Below, piece after piece: positions 25,501-35,291 of a DNA stretch of 64,000 bases. The stretch's first letter is position 1. Each line of letters begins with the position of its first letter. This DNA comes from Argopecten irradians (lineage: Eukaryota > Mollusca > Bivalvia > Pectinida > Pectinidae). Below the pieces are notes generated by a model that did no database searches, had not been told where the DNA came from, and saw only the letters and a list, made by a program, of their open reading frames with translations. The position numbers and the translations under genes are program-made. Location of the stretch: positions 6,128,255 to 6,192,254 of the forward strand of contig NC_091134.1 in the NCBI RefSeq assembly GCF_041381155.1. The letters are read 5' to 3'.

Positions 25501-28500
25501 ATGTACAGTGTTGATTTTTCATACCTGTGTTGTATGAACTTTTGTCTTCAAAAGTTATTTATTTTTAAGGGGTTATATAGAAAAATGGCGAATATATAGC
25601 TCTCCAAATATGGCAATTTGTTTCATTTTCTTATTTTTGTCCGTTATTTGTGAGCTCGTAGGGCCTTTATCGTCTCATATAGGGTGTTGATTTTTTGTAA
25701 ATGTTAGCTTTAGCCTATTGTCTGTACAGGTTTTTAATTTCAAAGACATGAATTTGAAAATGGCGGAAATATAGACCTCCGAATATGGCGTTTCGTTCAT
25801 TTTTTAACGTAAATTTTAGGGTAATTCATGAAAATTCAAAGGTGAAATGTTTTGAATTGGATGTGAAAGATCATGCTTTCAGACACATAAAATGACCAAT
25901 TTCAATGTCATATGATTCAAAATGGCGGAGGTATAGAACTTTCAGCGATTTTGAGTTGTGATTACATGATGTGGCATGTGGCCAAAGGGAGATAATCGGT
26001 ATCTAATACTAAAACTCTAATCGTACGTGTTATTCCGCATTGGTCCAAGATCTTCATAAGATAAGGAGAATTTTTGCACTTTTAAAAAAACCTGAAATTC
26101 TAATGTTTTTACCTATTCATTATCAAAATTGATATTTTGAACCTAAATCTCAATCTGAATTTCCAAATTCATATCATGGTTATCAAGGAATAATTACCTG
26201 TCAGAAAACATTTTTAATTTTGAAATTCATAATTAGCCAGCCAATCAGCGGCTGGGTTAAAATTCTGTCCTGGGCTCAATCTTCGGTACACAAGGGCCGT
26301 TTCGAATGTATTTTTACATCTAGTTTTCAATACTTTTCGGGATGTTTTAAGTGCTACTGTAATAGGGAGGGTTTTCCACAAGAGACCAGGAGGGGCGATC
26401 CGACTGTATCTCCCGTTATATGTATAAGTCCCAAATCGTGATCGTATAGTATTTTTAGTATACAACAGAGTCCACAGTCGTCACAAATCCTCTACGGATC
26501 CTGTTTCCTCCACAGGTTACAGGCCTGTATCTCAACAGGTTCGATCTCTAGGATGTAGCGGAAGCACTGACACTAATCCAATAACTCAACTAGGTAAATA
26601 CAGGTACAAATAACTATTTATTATATAAAAGACAAGTAGATTAAGTATTACATAGAAGATTCACAATAGTGCCCGTTAAGACAGATAACAATAAGAGATA
26701 TAAGTGCCGAAGCAGTTACAATGTATCCAAGATTAACTATAGCCAAACTTTAGGCCTAATTAGCTCAGTCCTGTGTGATTACCACGTTCCCTAAACAAAG
26801 CCTAACACCCTACGGAGCCAACTAGCTCTGCTCCCTACCTATTCCCTAAGTCAAGACCAAAGCTTCTTGATTGATTGATGGGGCTTAACGTCCTTGTTCC
26901 GGTTATAACCGAGCCTAGGACACTAAAGCTTCCTTAGAAGCAGCTCCTTTTATAACAACTCATCAACCCAGTACCCCAAAGTGACCACTGATTGGTCAAT
27001 GTCCGGATGTCCGGACAGAGCACCATATTTAGGTGAAACCGCTGCTACAACAACCCACCTACACACTAAATATAACTTCCGCTTAAAACAGACAAGACTC
27101 AACTGACTGATAAACACCTCCCAAGTGTACCACACGTGTACTCCGGCCAGCGGTCATCATCGGGGTGAACATGAGGACAACTAGGTTGATGAATGTGACT
27201 GCTAAACAGCAAACACACCCTAGATAAGACCTGTTCTCACGGTGTTCCCCTGAATTTGGGTCAAATATACATAAACAGATCACTGAAGTGAAGACTTAGA
27301 AGAGTGCAATAACAAATATACATACTGTAGAAATAAATGCAACAATGATAGAAACCCGTTCTATCACACTACATATACACGTATATATGAACAATGTACA
27401 CGTGTTTGCCTAAATACACGTACATGTGTAACTACACCGCATACATGGGAGGCCGTCCTTACGTGACCCTAGCTGTTAATAGGACGTACATTTGAACAAA
27501 CAAACAATAAAAGTAATGCACAAACATAATGACTGACAGGTTTAAAAACCTTTTATGTGTGTGGCAGAGCCGTCACCTGTGACACCGGATGTTCAAACAC
27601 AACCGGTGCTATTTTGAGAAACTACCCGGCCGTTTTGAGATCACAGAACCAAATAAATTCCCATAGAGGACCGTGTTAACGTTTGCTACTATTCAGGTTA
27701 AATGAAGTTATCAAAATTCTTTACAAATTTTACATCTACATGTATTGTCCGACCCACACATAAACCATTAACTGGTGTACCCTGAATATATCCAATCAGC
27801 AGGCTCCTATATATTCACCTCTCTATGAAATCTTCTGCCCAAAGGGGGATTCCCCTAAATCTGTTTTTCGGTTGAACCAGACTGCTTTCGTAAGAAACGC
27901 TCTCTGATTAATATTGAGTGAGATCGTCCGTTCGTTCAACCAATCGTCTGTTCGCTAACATTACTTATATCATTACATAGGTGGAAATCCCGTGTTTTGA
28001 TCGCGATCAAATCTAGTTGACTTTATTTTTATTCAATTGCACATTGAGTCAAAGACTCTTCTCACATGTGGTAGAACATTTAAAATGTACAGTATTTACA
28101 GCATTTGATGACAATGATCAAGCCCCCTTTAATTAACGAACACACTAATATTACATTATTATAAACATTGTTTGTAGTTAACAGGAAAAGAGATTAACGA
28201 TAATTCACCTAATTCATCCTTTGGGGTAAAACAGAAGAATGTGCATTAAAATTGTTTATGTCATTATTGATTGTGGTTGTCTAATGTAAAGTTATGATGT
28301 TAAGCTATTGTGAGACCTATTGTATACTTATTAACTTAGGGATAGCTAGGGTATCCTTATCAAGTATGTGAGTAAATGAAACTAATAGATTTAGAATCCA
28401 GATTTCACCAATCTACCGGTTTGTAGGTAGCTAGAAAAGACAAAACATTTATATACTCACCCACATATGAGCCAATGTGTTGACAGCAATAGTAGCTTCT

Positions 28501-31500
28501 AATTCCTCATCCACACTGTCGACAATCTTACGTCCCGTCACCATCCCTGCGTTGTTAACCAATATTGACACAGGCCCTATTGTATCCTTGATCTCCTGTG
28601 CCTAAAACAGCCATTATATGATCCTTTGAAATGTTTTAATTTGATGTTTGATTCGTTTGTTTTGGGTTTTTTTCTCCTCTTTTTTTTTTTGTAAATAATT
28701 ATCATTATAGTTCAAATTGCTGTTAACTTTCCTTCATTCGAGGATTGTTTACAAAAAATGAAATCAGGAAAAGTGATATTTCTTTTATAAATTACTTTTG
28801 TTTCTCTAATGTTTTGTGAACAAAGCAAATGTGGTTTAATTCGCTTCTTGACAAACATTGGAAAATGGTGTCTGGCATAATAAGAATGACCCTAGAATAG
28901 ACTACCCGTACTAAACAATTCAAAGTTATCCCCCATTATACCTGCCATTTAGACCTGCTTTATGAAAATAACAAGAAAACTAATTTGGTTAGTCATCCAG
29001 ATTCCTTGATGGCCATTTGTTATTTTTTACCTCAATCTTATAACCACTTTGTTCAATAGAGGATCTGACAACATCTCATAAGGGGTCGTGTTTGGGTGAC
29101 CTTTAATTTATGCCACCTGTACCTCAGATTAAATGTATTTTCTACACCTTCCTACTTCAATTGAAAATGCCATTTCATCCCAGCATACATAAACATTTAG
29201 CTTTGTTGCGCTCTTTGGGCAAGATGACTTTGTACACAACAAGAGGCCCATGGGCCTTTACAGTCATCTGACTATTAGCGCAACACAATGTAGTAGTTTA
29301 AAGATTTAAACCTTTTTAACCCCTGTGACCTTGAATGAAGGTCAAGGTCATTCATTTGAACAAACTTGGTAGCCCTTCATCCCAGCATGTCATAGGCCCA
29401 ATATCAGGTCTCTAGGCCTCCTAGTTATTCTCAAGAAGTCGATTCAAGATTTTAACCTTTTTGACCCCTGTGACCTTGAATGAAGATCAAGGTCATTCAT
29501 TTGAACAAACTTGGTAGCCCTTCATCCAAGCATACTACATGCCCAATATCAGTACCCTGGGCCTTTCCATTCTTGAGAAGAAGTCGTTTAAAGATTTTAG
29601 CCTTTTTGACCCCTGTGACCTTGAATGAATGTAAAGTTCATTCATTTTATCAAACTTGGTAGCCCTTCATCCAAGCATGCTGCAAGCCAAATATGAGTAT
29701 TCTGGGCCATTTGGTTCTTGAGAAGAAGTCGTTTAAAGATTTCAGATTTTTGACCCCTGTGACCTTGAATGAAGGTCAAGGTCATTTATTTTAACAAACT
29801 TGGTAGCACTCCATCCCAGCATGCTGCAGGCCCAATATCAGGTCTCTAGGCCTCTTAGTTATTCACAAGAAGTTGTTCAAAGGATTTTTAGCCTATTTGA
29901 CCCCTGTGACCTTGAATGAAGGTCAAGGTCATTTATTTGAAAAAACTAGGTAGCACTCCATCCCAGCATGTTGCAGGCCCAATATCAGGTCTCTAGGCCT
30001 CTTAGTTATTCACAAGAAGTTGTTTAAAGGTTTTTTAGCCTATTTGACCTTTGTGACATTGAATGAAGGTCATGGTCATTCATTTGAACAAACTTGGTAG
30101 CCCTTCATCCAAGCATGTTACAGGCCTAATATCAGGTCTCTATGCCTTTTAGTTATTCACAAGAAGTTGTTTAAAGGCTTTTTAGCCTATTTGACCTTTG
30201 TGACATTGAATTAAGGTCATGGTCATTCATTTGAACAAACTTGGTAGCCTTTCATCCCAGCATGGTACAGGCCAAATATCAGTATCCTGGGCCTTCTGGG
30301 TCTTGAGAAGAAGTCGTTTAAAGATTTTAACCTTTTTGACCCCTGTGACCTTGAATGAAGGTCAAGGTCATTCATTTGAACAAACTTGGTAGGCCTTCAT
30401 CCCAGCATACTCCATGCCCAATATCAGTACCCTGGGCCTTTTGGTTCTTGAGAAGAAGTCGTTTAAAGATTTTAGCCTTTTTGACCCCTGTGACCTTGAA
30501 TGAAGGTCAAGGTCATTCATTTTAACAAACTTGGTAGGCCTTTATCCCAGCATACTACATGCCCAATATCAGTACCCTGGGCCTTTCCGTTCTTGAGAAG
30601 AAGTTGTTTAAAGATTATAGCCTTTTTGACCCCTATCAAGGTCATTCATTTGAACAAACTTGATAGCCCTTCATCCAAGCATGTTACGGGCCCAATATCA
30701 AGTCTCTATGCCTCTTAGTTATTCACAAGAATTTGTTTAAAGGTTTTTTAGCCTATTTGACCCCTGTGACATTGAATGAAGGTCATGGTCATTCATTTGA
30801 ACAAACTTGGCCTGGTAGCCCTTCATCCCAGCATGCTACAGGCCAAATATCAGTATACTGGGCCTTCTGGGTCTTGAGAAGAAGTCGTTTAAAGATTTTA
30901 GCCTTTTTGACCCCTGTGACCTTGAATGAAGGTCAAGGTCATTCATTTGAACAAACTTGGTAGCCCTTCATCCCAGCATACTACATGCCCAATATCAGTA
31001 CCCTGGGCCTTTCCATTCTTGAGAAGAAGTCGTTTAAAGATTTTAGCCTTTTTGACCCCTGTGACCTTGAATGAAGGTCAAGGTCATTCATTTTAACAAA
31101 CTTGGTAGCCCTTCATCCCAGCATACTACATGCCCAATATCAGTACCCTGGGCCTTTTGGTTCTTGAGAAGAAGTCGTTTAAAGATTTTAGCCTATTTGA
31201 CCCCTGTGACCTTGAATGAAGATCAAGGTCATTCATTTGAACAAACTTGATAGCCCTTCATCCAAGCATGTTACGGGCTCAATATCAGGTCTCTAGGTCT
31301 CTAGGCCTTTTAGTTATTCACGAGAAGTTGTTTAAAGGATTTTAGCCTATTTGACCCCTGTGACCTTGAATGAAGGTCAAGGTCATTTATTTGAATAAAC
31401 TTGGTAGCCCTTCATCCCAGCATGCTAAAGGCCAAATATCAGTATCCTGGGCCTTCTGGGTCTTGAGAAGAAGTCGTTTAAAGATTTTAGCCTTTTTTAC

Positions 31501-34500
31501 CCCTGTGACCTTGAATAAAGGTCAAGGTCATTCATTTGAACAAACTTGGTAGCCCTTTATCCCAGCATGCTACAGGCCAAATATCAGTACCCTGGGCCTT
31601 TAGGTTATTGAGAAGAAGTCGTTTGAATGAAAAGTTTACGCACGGCGCACGACGACGGACGGCGCAGATGACCTTAAAATAATTCTGACAGCTTTTTCAA
31701 ACTTTTTCATTCCCATCTCAGTTTCTGAAGGTAGCAATTTGATTACATCATTTTCAAAGGTCACCCCTGATGGGATGTTGTCAGATCTGTATTTCAATCA
31801 GATTGTGTTTTAACTAGGAAACTAATTTAGTTAGTCATCCCTGGTGACCATTTGGTATGATTTACCTTTGCATATATCTGTTCTTTGGCACCAACATCAC
31901 AAGACATGTAAGAACACTTGGTACCAAGGCTTCGCACATCAGCTGCTGTCTTCTCCAGAGAGGCCAACTCTCTACCCCATAGCACAATCTAACAAATTAT
32001 TGAAATACCCTTATTTTTTTTTATAGCTTACTACTTTTAAGTGTATTAGCTATATTTAAACATGTTATTTTTGCAAAAATATTAACTTTAAACATTTCAT
32101 TGTGGTCCGATAGGTTTTTCAGATTAAGGTAATATAATATACATGATTTTAGAAAACATGAAAATCAATTCATATATTCAAAATCTGGAAATGTATTTTC
32201 TTTTATTGATATAATGTTAAAATATATTTTTTCTTCTCAAAAATTAAACCAACTAAAAAATATTGAAATATTATAAACATAACATCTAAAACTAAGGAGA
32301 ATAAAGACCCCTAGGCACATAAATGTATACAGGCGTACATCTGTTGATCATACTGATGAAGCTGACAATCTCTCTTGTCTAATATACAGCAGCTGTGGTT
32401 CTGTTCTGACAGTGTTTATAATAATGTATACTTTTAATCATATACAACTATCATTTAAACCGAAATATAGTTCATATGATGCACATTTACATTCTGTTGT
32501 AAAAGACTTTAAACAAGAGGCCCAGAGGGCCTGTATCGCTCACCTGGTTTGTAATGCCAAGTAATGTTCTAAATACAGGTTCATTGTTTCTTTTCTGAAG
32601 GAATTCGAATATTTACCTCTAATTCTCCTATTGGGCCCCATCCCTCCTGCCCCCGGGGGGTCAGAGCCAAAATTTATACAAGTTCTGTTTCCCTTCCCCG
32701 ATGGATGTTTGTGGCTAAATTTGGTTACAATCCATGCAGAACTCTAGGACAAGTAGCGATTTATAGGATTTACCTCTAATTCCCCTATTGGGCCCCATCC
32801 CTCCTGCCCCCGGGGGGTCAGAGCCAAAATTTATACAAGTTCTGTTCCCCTTCCCCTATGGATGTTTGTGGCCAAATTTGGTTACAATCCATGCAGAACT
32901 CTAGGACAAGCAGCGATTTATAGGAATTACCTCTATTTCCCCTATTGGGCCGCGCGCCCCTTCTGCCCCCGAGTGGTCAGAGCCAAAATTTATACAAGTT
33001 CTGTTCCCCTTCCACAAAGGATGTTTGTGGCAACATTTGGTTACAATTCATGTCGAACTCTAGGACAAGTAGCGATTTATAGGATTTACCTTTATTTGCC
33101 CTTTTGGGCCCTGCCCCTCCTACCCCCGGGGGGGTTAGAGCCAAAATTTATACAAGTTCTGTTCCCCTTCTCCCAAGGGTGTTTGTGGCCAAATTTGGTT
33201 ACAATCCATGCAGAACTCTAGGACAAGTAGCGATTTAAAGGAAATGTTGACGGACGGACGAGGGACGCACGGACGGACGACGGACGCCGCGCCATGACAT
33301 AAACTCACCAGCCCTTCGAATTCGAGCCAGGTGAGCTAAAAATGCTACTTGAAGTTGAAAGATGTAATAATAAGCTGACGCTGAAGACATATGAAAAGGG
33401 TACATTATGTATGTGCATGGAATACAGATCTTGTGTCAAGATTTTTGTAACTTTCTTTTTCGAAATCAAATAATGCTGGCTCAAACATATCAAGTACCCT
33501 TGAAGGACCAATATTCGTCAGGGTAATCAAATCTTCCGTATACCAGTATCAACAAACCAGAAAGAAATAAAATGTACCAATTTTATCAACACAAATATAT
33601 AATATTTTGTCTTACTTGTACAACAGGTTGTCTATCAATTCGTTATTTATTTATCGCGATACGGAAGATTTCTACCTGCCGTTGGCTCAGTGATGGCCAA
33701 CACAATAGGGACCTATTTTCGTCAGGGGTGCTGTTTCGCTTATTATGAAAATCGAGATCATTCCAAATAAATGATGAGCAGAAGGCACTTGTGAGATCGG
33801 GTTTAAGCTGAAAATTTCCTATAGTTACATCGTTATTTATTTATCACGATACTGAAGATTTCTAACAGCCGGTCGCTGGGTGATGGCCAACACAATAGGG
33901 ACCTATTTTCGTCAGGGGTGCTGTTTCGCTTATTATGAAAATTGAGATCATTCCAAATAAATGATGAGCAGAAGGCACTTGTAAGATCGGGTTTAAGCTG
34001 AAAATTTCCTATAGTTACATTGATTTTAAATCTTTAAACCTATTGGTCATGGAAAGTGGCGAAAACCTCTGTTTACATAAAATAACTTTTATGTTTTCAA
34101 CAGTACCGCACCAAAAATTTCGGGTAAGTTGAATCGCCAAAATAATTTGTAATAACCCAAAATCTGGGCTATGAATCACATGATCAGACACGTGACTTCC
34201 GGTACTTTGTTGACATTCTGCTGATCAGTGCACATGGACAGTCAAACGCTGACGGTAGGGTTTTAAAGTTTCATTTAAAATACCTTCATTTTGGGGTATA
34301 TTGCTACATCGTTTTTATAAAATCACTTGGTTATAGCACACAATCTTTTTTAAGCAAGACAAATTTTCCTTTTAAATCAAATCTGATTTGGCAGACGACA
34401 CTCCTTATGAAATCACGCGATAGTTCATGAGATATAAGCAAAATTGAAAACATGACGAAAACAGGTCCCTGACGAATTAAGGGCACTTGACCATAGCTGT

Positions 34501-34988
34501 CGACACCAACACCAAACATCTACCTGGTGCAATGTTTTTTACTAAGCCTTAATAAGTCTTCGTTACATCTCTCACTCTAGGAGTGCCTGGTCTAATATAG
34601 CAGTGGTTTGCTTCAAGGATCTCCATGAATGAATCATGATACCGTTTAAGTCAATTTAGGTTTCTAAATCTTAGAATTGTGTTTTTGTTAAGAAGTCAGT
34701 ATTTTTTCGAGAAAAAATACTCACATGCTCCGGTCTGTATTTCGTCAGTTCTAGTGCAAGCTGTCGTCCTATTCCACGACTTCCACCGGTTATCAAGACA
34801 ATATCATTAGAAATATCTTTTAACTTTGCAGGATATAAACTAAAAACAAAAGATCTACAACACATAAATGGGATTTTTAAAACGAGAAAAGCTAGTCTCA
34901 ATAAATATTTGTACGTGTCCGTCCGTTTGTTTACGTCTTGATCCTCCATGCTGAACTTTGAACTTTCGCGCCCAACTTCACATTTCAA
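16594..34988 (-). CDS. Short-chain dehydrogenase/reductase, RDH10/SDR16C-like retinol dehydrogenase
   Basis: Six minus-strand exons join in frame: 34988-34725, 31988-31866, 28601-28461, 17620-17382, 17159-17034 and 16699-16594 (stop TAA), giving 332 residues. All introns are GT-AG. A hydrophobic segment at about residues 28-52 suggests membrane anchoring. The Rossmann NAD(P) motif TGGSRGIG is at 67-74, CDVG near 119-122 and NNAG at 145-148. The catalytic set is Ser198, Tyr211 and Lys215 (YCSSK), followed by HPYLV. The C-terminus has PRIMYL and YKFLGTDTAMDNF, which resemble RDH10 and the SDR16C enzymes in sequence and length. Members oxidise retinol or related lipid alcohols at the ER or lipid droplets; the substrate here is inferred. 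Met14 is an alternative start. It is head to head with SCLY. Confidence 0.9.
17702..17777. mobile_element. 76-bp hairpin MITE with 9-bp target duplication
   Basis: The element begins CAATCTGATTAAAACCAG and its other half is an almost perfect inverted copy, so it can fold end to end. It is flanked by identical TCACAATAG at 17693-17701 and 17778-17786. A 9-bp duplication is characteristic of Mutator-like transposons. Its ends match those of the larger element at 51175-53768. It lies in SDR intron 4, close to exon 4. Confidence 0.8.
17938..19170. mobile_element. Tandem-core element (ACAAGAGGCCCAGAGGGCC...GGTGAGCTAA)
   Basis: It opens ACAAGAGGCCCAGAGGGCC with ATCGCTCACCTGG. It ends with a GACGGACGCCGGACG stretch and a hairpin (CACCTCGGTCC / GGACCAGGTG) running into GGTGAGCTAA. 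The core is about seven units of about 150 bp, each with a GACCCCGCCC box and GATGCTACCATTGCATTA. A G-rich insert near 18648-18675 is specific to one unit. It lies in SDR intron 4, where no coding frame is expected. Confidence 0.75.
19178..23859. mobile_element. 4.7-kb Helitron-like repeat, copy 1 of a head-to-tail pair
   Basis: The head has two successive copies of a short hairpin block (GGGATTTCCAT, 5-nt loop, ATGGAAATCCC). The tail has GGTGGAAATCCC, the perfect palindrome TTTGATCGCGATCAAA, then TCTAG. A palindrome just before CTAG resembles a rolling-circle (Helitron) 3' end. The body holds three subrepeats of about 504 bp, starting near 20371, 20875 and 21379, with many AAAATGGCGG motifs. 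A non-repetitive 2-kb part follows (21.9-23.8 kb). There is no transposase or helicase frame. Minus-strand ORFs of 60-83 codons repeat identically in copy 2 but have no recognisable domain. Confidence 0.7.
23860..28016. mobile_element. 4.2-kb Helitron-like repeat, copy 2
   Basis: This copy follows the CTAG end of copy 1 directly, resumes at the T-rich block near copy 1 position 19300, and ends with the same palindrome and CTAG at 28013-28016. It is nearly identical over the shared length. It has two of the 504-bp subrepeats instead of three. It carries an extra segment of about 70 bp at about 26866-26935 (TTGATTGATTGATGGGGC) and small insertions near 27787 and 27833. It lacks the head hairpin. 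The 28017-28460 stretch beyond it holds nothing recognised. Confidence 0.7.
29035..31805. mobile_element. Mutator-like MITE split by a tandem-core element
   Basis: The left part (29035-29110) has TTATAACCACTT, TAGAGGATCTGACAACATC and AAGGGGTCG. The right part (about 31757-31805) reads inversely as CAATCTGATTGAAATACAG and GATCTGACAACATCCCAT. Both match the inverted ends of the element at 51175-53768. No 9-bp duplication was confirmed, so the left border is uncertain. Confidence 0.5.
29239..31676. mobile_element. Tandem-core element, about 16 units, in SDR intron 2
   Basis: It opens ACAAGAGGCCCATGGGCC with CAGTCATCTGA and ends with CGCACGACGACGGACGG and GATGACCTTAA. About 16 units of about 147 bp lie between. 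They alternate between two subtypes, one with ATATCAGTACCCTGGGCC and one with ATATCAGGTCTCTAGGCC. Nine or so units carry a perfect AGGTCAAGGTCA. The ORFs of 60-76 codons over it are repeat translations. Confidence 0.78.
32513..33339. mobile_element. Tandem-core element (ACAAGAGGCCCAGAGGGCC...GGTGAGCTAA), four units, in SDR intron 1
   Basis: The 5' end is the same as that of the 17938 element. The core has four units of about 147 bp with TTTATACAAGTTCTGTTCCC and GCAGAACTCTAGGACAAG boxes. The end has GACGGACGACGGACGCC, then CTCACC and its inverse GGTGAGCTAA around a short loop. The 119-codon plus-strand ORF is a repeat translation. Confidence 0.75.
33641..34020. repeat. Tandem duplication, two 190-bp copies
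   Basis: Copies 33641-33830 and 33831-34020 are nearly identical. Both begin CGTTATTTATTTATC and end TTTCCTATAGTTACAT. A few substitutions separate them (for example CGCGATACGG against CACGATACTG), so the duplication is recent. It lies in SDR intron 1. The 34021-34720 stretch beyond it shows nothing recognised. Confidence 0.85.
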
Positions 34989-35291
34989 ACACTATATGAC
35001 TTGGTCCTATCAGCATTCCACATTGCCTTTAGTATTTTAACAACCTATCAAAATTATTCAGAACATTCCTTTGTTAGCATTAGCTGAAATTAAAGATGCG
35101 TATTCACGTTTTGCTGTTAAAATGAATGGGACGATATGTCCCACTTCTTTCCCCGAAAAGAGAACTCTTCTATGTGTGAGATTAAGTGGTTATTGTTCGG
35201 AACGTCTCGTGACTTTTCTTATAAATTGACCTAAAAGTATACTTTTCATTCGTATGTCAGCAGCTGAAGCGAGCAAGGAACACCTCTCCAC
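34989..35291. promoter_or_regulatory. Shared intergenic region between divergent SDR and SCLY genes
   Basis: The SDR start codon (34988, minus) and the first candidate SCLY ATG codons (35254 and 35292, plus) are about 265-300 bp apart, so both promoters must lie here or overlap. A TATAAA at 35220-35225 sits about 25 bp before a CATTCG stretch and suits the SCLY side. No CpG-rich island is seen. Confidence 0.55.

Noticed and set aside
22161..27283. Repeated small ORFs (60-83 codons) in both 4-kb units
   Set aside because: They are identical because the units were duplicated. They have no domain, no splice context and overlap on both strands.
32862..33221. 119-codon plus-strand ORF
   Set aside because: It is a translation of the four-unit tandem core of a non-autonomous element inside SDR intron 1.
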